Assembly: GCA_050084515.1 (NCBI GenBank)
Contig: CM114275.1
Span: forward strand, 1,798,001 to 1,862,000
Direction: 5' to 3'
From: Blasia pusilla
Lineage: Eukaryota; Marchantiophyta; Marchantiopsida; Blasiales
DNA length: 64,000 nucleotides
Below the pieces are notes generated by a model, which was not told the DNA's origin, made no database searches, and was given only the letters and a program-made list of their open reading frames with translations. Below are positions 61,086 to 64,000 of this stretch, piece after piece. A program made the position numbers and the translations under genes. How positions within the stretch are numbered: position 1 is the first letter of the stretch; each line of letters begins with the position of its first letter.

Positions 61086-64000
61086 TCATGCATTATTTCT
61101 AGCCCTGACCAATTTAGCCAGAGTTTCCTGGGCGGAAATGGTATCCGGATGCTCGTCGCCTAGCATGACCATGCGAATGCTGATGCAGGTGCGGCAAATC
61201 TCCTCGGCGGGATCGAAAAGGCCTCCTCTGATCATCAGCTTAGCTCGAGTTTCCAGCAGATGAGCTTTGAGGAGGGTCAGATCGTGCCAAACGTTGTCGT
61301 CCACCTGATGCGTCCGATTCCCTGATCTCCTCCAGCAGAACGACTTGTCTCCGATCTGCGAGACAAAAGATTTCTCGACATCATCTAGCATCGCGAAACA
61401 CAGATGCAGGAGCTCCAGCGCGGCCTGGCATCGTGTGAAAGTGGAGAATGTGCGCAGTGACAGAGGAAGCACCACCTTCCTCGTGAACGAAAGTAACTCC
61501 GCCACACGCAGCTCCACGGTAACCGGGTCATTCCCGAATCGCAACACCAGAAAGCAAGCGGCCCAGTACTGATCCAGGTGCGGCGCTAGAACCCCGCCCT
61601 TCCGCAGCCCTTGCACCACACCTCTGGCGGCCGCAGGACCCCCTCTCCTCCGCGCGTAAACTTGTACGACTTCGCCCAAGTACAGGCAGCCCTGCTTGGT
61701 GCTGCGTCTGGCGATTCCATAGCGAATGAGCAGATAGCCTGCCTCCGATTCCAGGCGGCGCGATTGCGATGCGACGCAGCACCAGAACACGACGCGGGAA
61801 CAGCTGCCCCAGCATTTACAAGTCGGGGATTTCTCGCGGTACTTGGAGGCAGCGAGCGCGAGGAGGGAGAAGGGGATGGGGCTGGGCCCGAACCAGCCGC
61901 CCACCATCGCCATTTTGGTGGCCAGCTTTGTGGGACCTTCACCGCTCTCGAGCAACGAGAAGCACACGTTCAACAGTCTGAAGAGATATGGATTGTTCCT
62001 GAGCACTTCATCCTCTCGATTGCGCACGTCCGTTATTCCCTCGGCTCTGTTCATGGCCTCCAGAAGCTCCGATGGCATGAACGGCAGCTCGGACAAGAGC
62101 CGCCCCACAATGGCAAGCCCGAGTGTCAGACGGGCCAACTTCTCGTCGATGTCTTTCAAAATCTCTTGCTCTATAGTCGAGAGGTGTCTACCTGCTCGCA
62201 TCAGCGTGACTGCCTCCGAGACCGACAAGAATGACAGCTCCATGGCCCTCAGCTGCATGACCCGAGACAGTCTCGTGGTGATGATCACATGAGACGCGCC
62301 TCCGGTACTGGGAAGAAGATCGGTGATCTCCTTCCCGTCCCACCAATCCCGCTCGCTTTCCAGATTGTCGATAATTACAAGGAATGGAACATCTCTCGAA
62401 AGCTCTCGTCTTATGCGTTGATAGGCCTCCGTTTCCTGCTCATCGAAGGACCGCACTCGACCTCGATCGGGCCCGGATTGTGTCTCCGAGCCCACGTCTA
62501 CTCCTAGGAACATGGACAGGTTGAGGTAGTTTTGACGGATGTAGCGATTTTCGCCGCTCACCCAAAGAATCAACCTGTATTTATCGGCATTCCTGTACGC
62601 GTACTCCAGGGCGAGCTCTGTCTTCCCGATCCCAGCAACCCCACAAATACAAGCGCAGCTCTGGTTGCAGGAAGCGGCCGGATCCAAATGCTCCTTGGCA
62701 TTGTGCGCCTCCCGCTTGCGCTGCATGTGTCTCTCCCTCTGCATCTGCCTCCCGCGCTGCGAATCCCTTCCCCTCTGCGCGTCTCGCCCTCTGTGAACCT
62801 CAGCTTCAATCTCATGCCTTGGCTGGATTCCAGGGTCGGCCTGCGGCTCTTTGCCCTTGGAAGCCTTGGGGATTGCAGTAGCTTCCCCGTCCTCCCCGCG
62901 AGCGCTCGAGGCTGGTGCATCCTTCAAATCAGAATCCCTCACTTTCCGGGACGACACATCGCTCGGAAGCGCGCAGGCTTCGTTCTTCTTGCCCGGCTCC
63001 CCTTTGAGTCTCTCGATCTCGTGTAAATCCAGTTCGCTGGCTTCTCTGACAAAGAACAACATCTCCTCCAGGCATTTCAGCTCTTTTTCTCTCCCAGTGA
63101 AGTTGAGATTTCTAGGGAATGGGAATTCGACAACGTCGATTCTCTCCGTCTGCACTCTCTCTCGCTCTGCTATGCTCCTCCTCCCGAGCCTCGTGCCCAG
63201 GAGCCCCACAGCTTTACGAATGCAGGCCCGCCAATTTCCGTCGTGGGCTTCCAATCTCCACTCCTCCGCCTTCACTAAACCCTCCACGACACTTTTCCAT
63301 TCCACTTCCTCTCCTTCGTAAGCATTCCACAACTCTCCTCCGTACTTTTCCCATATTTTCCCCCGCCTACCCACGATGTCCCTCACGATGCAGTCGGAGG
63401 GCGCCAAATCGAAGAACACAGGCACTAAATTCCTGCGATCCAGAAACACCCGGAGCTCCTCCATGGTCCACGGATTCGAGAAGACAGTTTTCGAAACTAT
63501 CACGACTCCGAACGTCGCCGAGTTCATAATTCGGCGAGTGATGTCGTGACTCCGCGTGTCCGAAAACAGAGATCGATCCGCTGAAAAGCATGCCACACCT
63601 TGCAACTCGAGTTCGGCTCTCATCCATTTCGCGAATCGCAGGAGAGCAGGACACTTCCCATACAAGCTAATAAACACATCGCAGCTGCGTGGCCTCCCGG
63701 CCGAGGATGGAGAGGCAGATTGTCGAAGGAAGGATGGCCCCGGACTCGCCGGTACCCGTAGAAAAGAAGGACCCGGGCTTCCCTGCAGTTGCCCAGCTAC
63801 GCCTGCGAAAGGATTGTGATTGCGCGGAGGAGGGGGCCCTGTGATGGACGACGAAGGGAAGAAGGGTGAATCTCTCGTCGGGCTGGCCAGGAGAGCCGCG
63901 GGATTGGGACGCACGGGAGGTCGATCCCCTCGTGGCGTGTGAATGGCGGAGCTGGAGAATGATCCTGAGGGAGGCGTGAGGAAGGGAGTTCCCGACGTTG
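61086..64000 (-). CDS. TNP-type TIR - NB-ARC - TPR-like protein, 5' end outside the window
   Basis: Conserved plant TIR/NB-ARC protein; TNPs are kept in most land plants and differ from variable resistance genes. The frame is open from the window edge to TGA at 61086-61088 without introns. No ATG lies in frame at its visible start, so the true start is beyond 64000. Domains: a Pro/Ser-rich N-terminus; TIR from CDVFISLYGKCPALLRF with the region carrying the catalytic Glu as NPWTMEELRVFL; NB-ARC with P-loop GVAGIGKTELALEYAY, kinase-2 FLVIIDNLE, RNBS-B HVIITTR and the GLPL-like LTLGLAIVG; then a C-terminal helical repeat part ending AEEICRTCISIRMVMLGDEHPDT. An Arg/Gln-rich low-complexity insert (RGRDAQRGRDSQRGR and following) sits between TIR and P-loop. 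Identity is from recalled similarity to Arabidopsis TNPs over the whole length. Confidence 0.9.
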   Translation of the reverse strand, partial: TSGTPFLTPPSGSFSSSAIHTPRGDRPPVRPNPAALLASPTRDSPFFPSSSITGPPPPRNHNPFAGVAGQLQGSPGPSFLRVPASPGPSFLRQSASPSSAGRPRSCDVFISLYGKCPALLRFAKWMRAELELQGVACFSADRSLFSDTRSHDITRRIMNSATFGVVIVSKTVFSNPWTMEELRVFLDRRNLVPVFFDLAPSDCIVRDIVGRRGKIWEKYGGELWNAYEGEEVEWKSVVEGLVKAEEWRLEAHDGNWRACIRKAVGLLGTRLGRRSIAERERVQTERIDVVEFPFPRNLNFTGREKELKCLEEMLFFVREASELDLHEIERLKGEPGKKNEACALPSDVSSRKVRDSDLKDAPASSARGEDGEATAIPKASKGKEPQADPGIQPRHEIEAEVHRGRDAQRGRDSQRGRQMQRERHMQRKREAHNAKEHLDPAASCNQSCACICGVAGIGKTELALEYAYRNADKYRLILWVSGENRYIRQNYLNLSMFLGVDVGSETQSGPDRGRVRSFDEQETEAYQRIRRELSRDVPFLVIIDNLESERDWWDGKEITDLLPSTGGASHVIITTRLSRVMQLRAMELSFLSVSEAVTLMRAGRHLSTIEQEILKDIDEKLARLTLGLAIVGRLLSELPFMPSELLEAMNRAEGITDVRNREDEVLRNNPYLFRLLNVCFSLLESGEGPTKLATKMAMVGGWFGPSPIPFSLLALAASKYREKSPTCKCWGSCSRVVFWCCVASQSRRLESEAGYLLIRYGIARRSTKQGCLYLGEVVQVYARRRGGPAAARGVVQGLRKGGVLAPHLDQYWAACFLVLRFGNDPVTVELRVAELLSFTRKVVLPLSLRTFSTFTRCQAALELLHLCFAMLDDVEKSFVSQIGDKSFCWRRSGNRTHQVDDNVWHDLTLLKAHLLETRAKLMIRGGLFDPAEEICRTCISIRMVMLGDEHPDTISAQETLAKLVRARNNA

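Overview
The window is nuclear DNA of a land plant with swimming sperm. Three host genes support this. A plastid ABC1K1-type atypical kinase gene and a ciliary DRC11/IQCA-type AAA ATPase gene are both split by short spliceosomal introns. A TIR-NB-ARC-TPR (TNP) gene has no intron in the part seen. DRC11 belongs to the nexin-dynein regulatory complex of motile axonemes, so flowering plants and conifers are unlikely. A bryophyte or another free-sporing plant fits best; the exact group is inference.

Layout. 1-4.7 kb holds the 3' eleven exons of ABC1K1 (+), with a poly(A) signal. 5.6-13.4 kb holds DRC11 (+), probably complete at both ends; two exon borders are unresolved and there is one apparent 1-nt frameshift. 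13.4-15.4 kb is a strongly diverged tandem array with a period of about 140-180 bp. 16-19 kb is AT-rich and gene-free. 19.4-58 kb is a transposon graveyard. 58.6-61 kb is GC-richer spacer without a convincing gene. 61.1-64 kb is the TNP gene (-), whose 5' end lies beyond the window.

The most interesting content is a Ty3/gypsy retrotransposon family that carries a cytosine-5 DNA methyltransferase between protease and reverse transcriptase. Its best integrase C-terminus ends in a canonical PHD finger. Copy A (19.5-30.1 kb, -) reads gag - protease region - methyltransferase - RT - RNase H - integrase - PHD. B1 (40.8-43.1 kb, +), B2 (43.1-47.8 kb, +) and C (49.4-51.7 kb, -) are partial relatives. 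The methyltransferase motifs run I-IV-VI-VIII-X, as in DNMT3 and unlike the permuted plant DRM enzymes. No copy is intact: each has different motif lesions, and many stops look like C-to-T changes. The family may have carried both a DNA-methylation writer and a chromatin reader. Retrotransposon-borne methyltransferases are known from dinoflagellates and charophyte algae; the pairing with a PHD finger is what I would check first.

Other mobile DNA: a 5S rRNA-derived module with correctly spaced A and C boxes in the leader of copy A; two closely similar ~1-kb solo LTRs (TGTCGCG...CGCGACA), one with a perfect 5-bp target duplication; a copia element with an internal deletion joining integrase to the RNase H tail in frame; a family of ~280-315-bp MITEs with 9-bp target duplications (Mutator-like); and a badly decayed non-LTR-type RT pseudogene.

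The three host genes act in different places: plastid prenyl-lipid control, sperm flagellar motility and a conserved TIR-NLR-like protein. I see no functional link between them.
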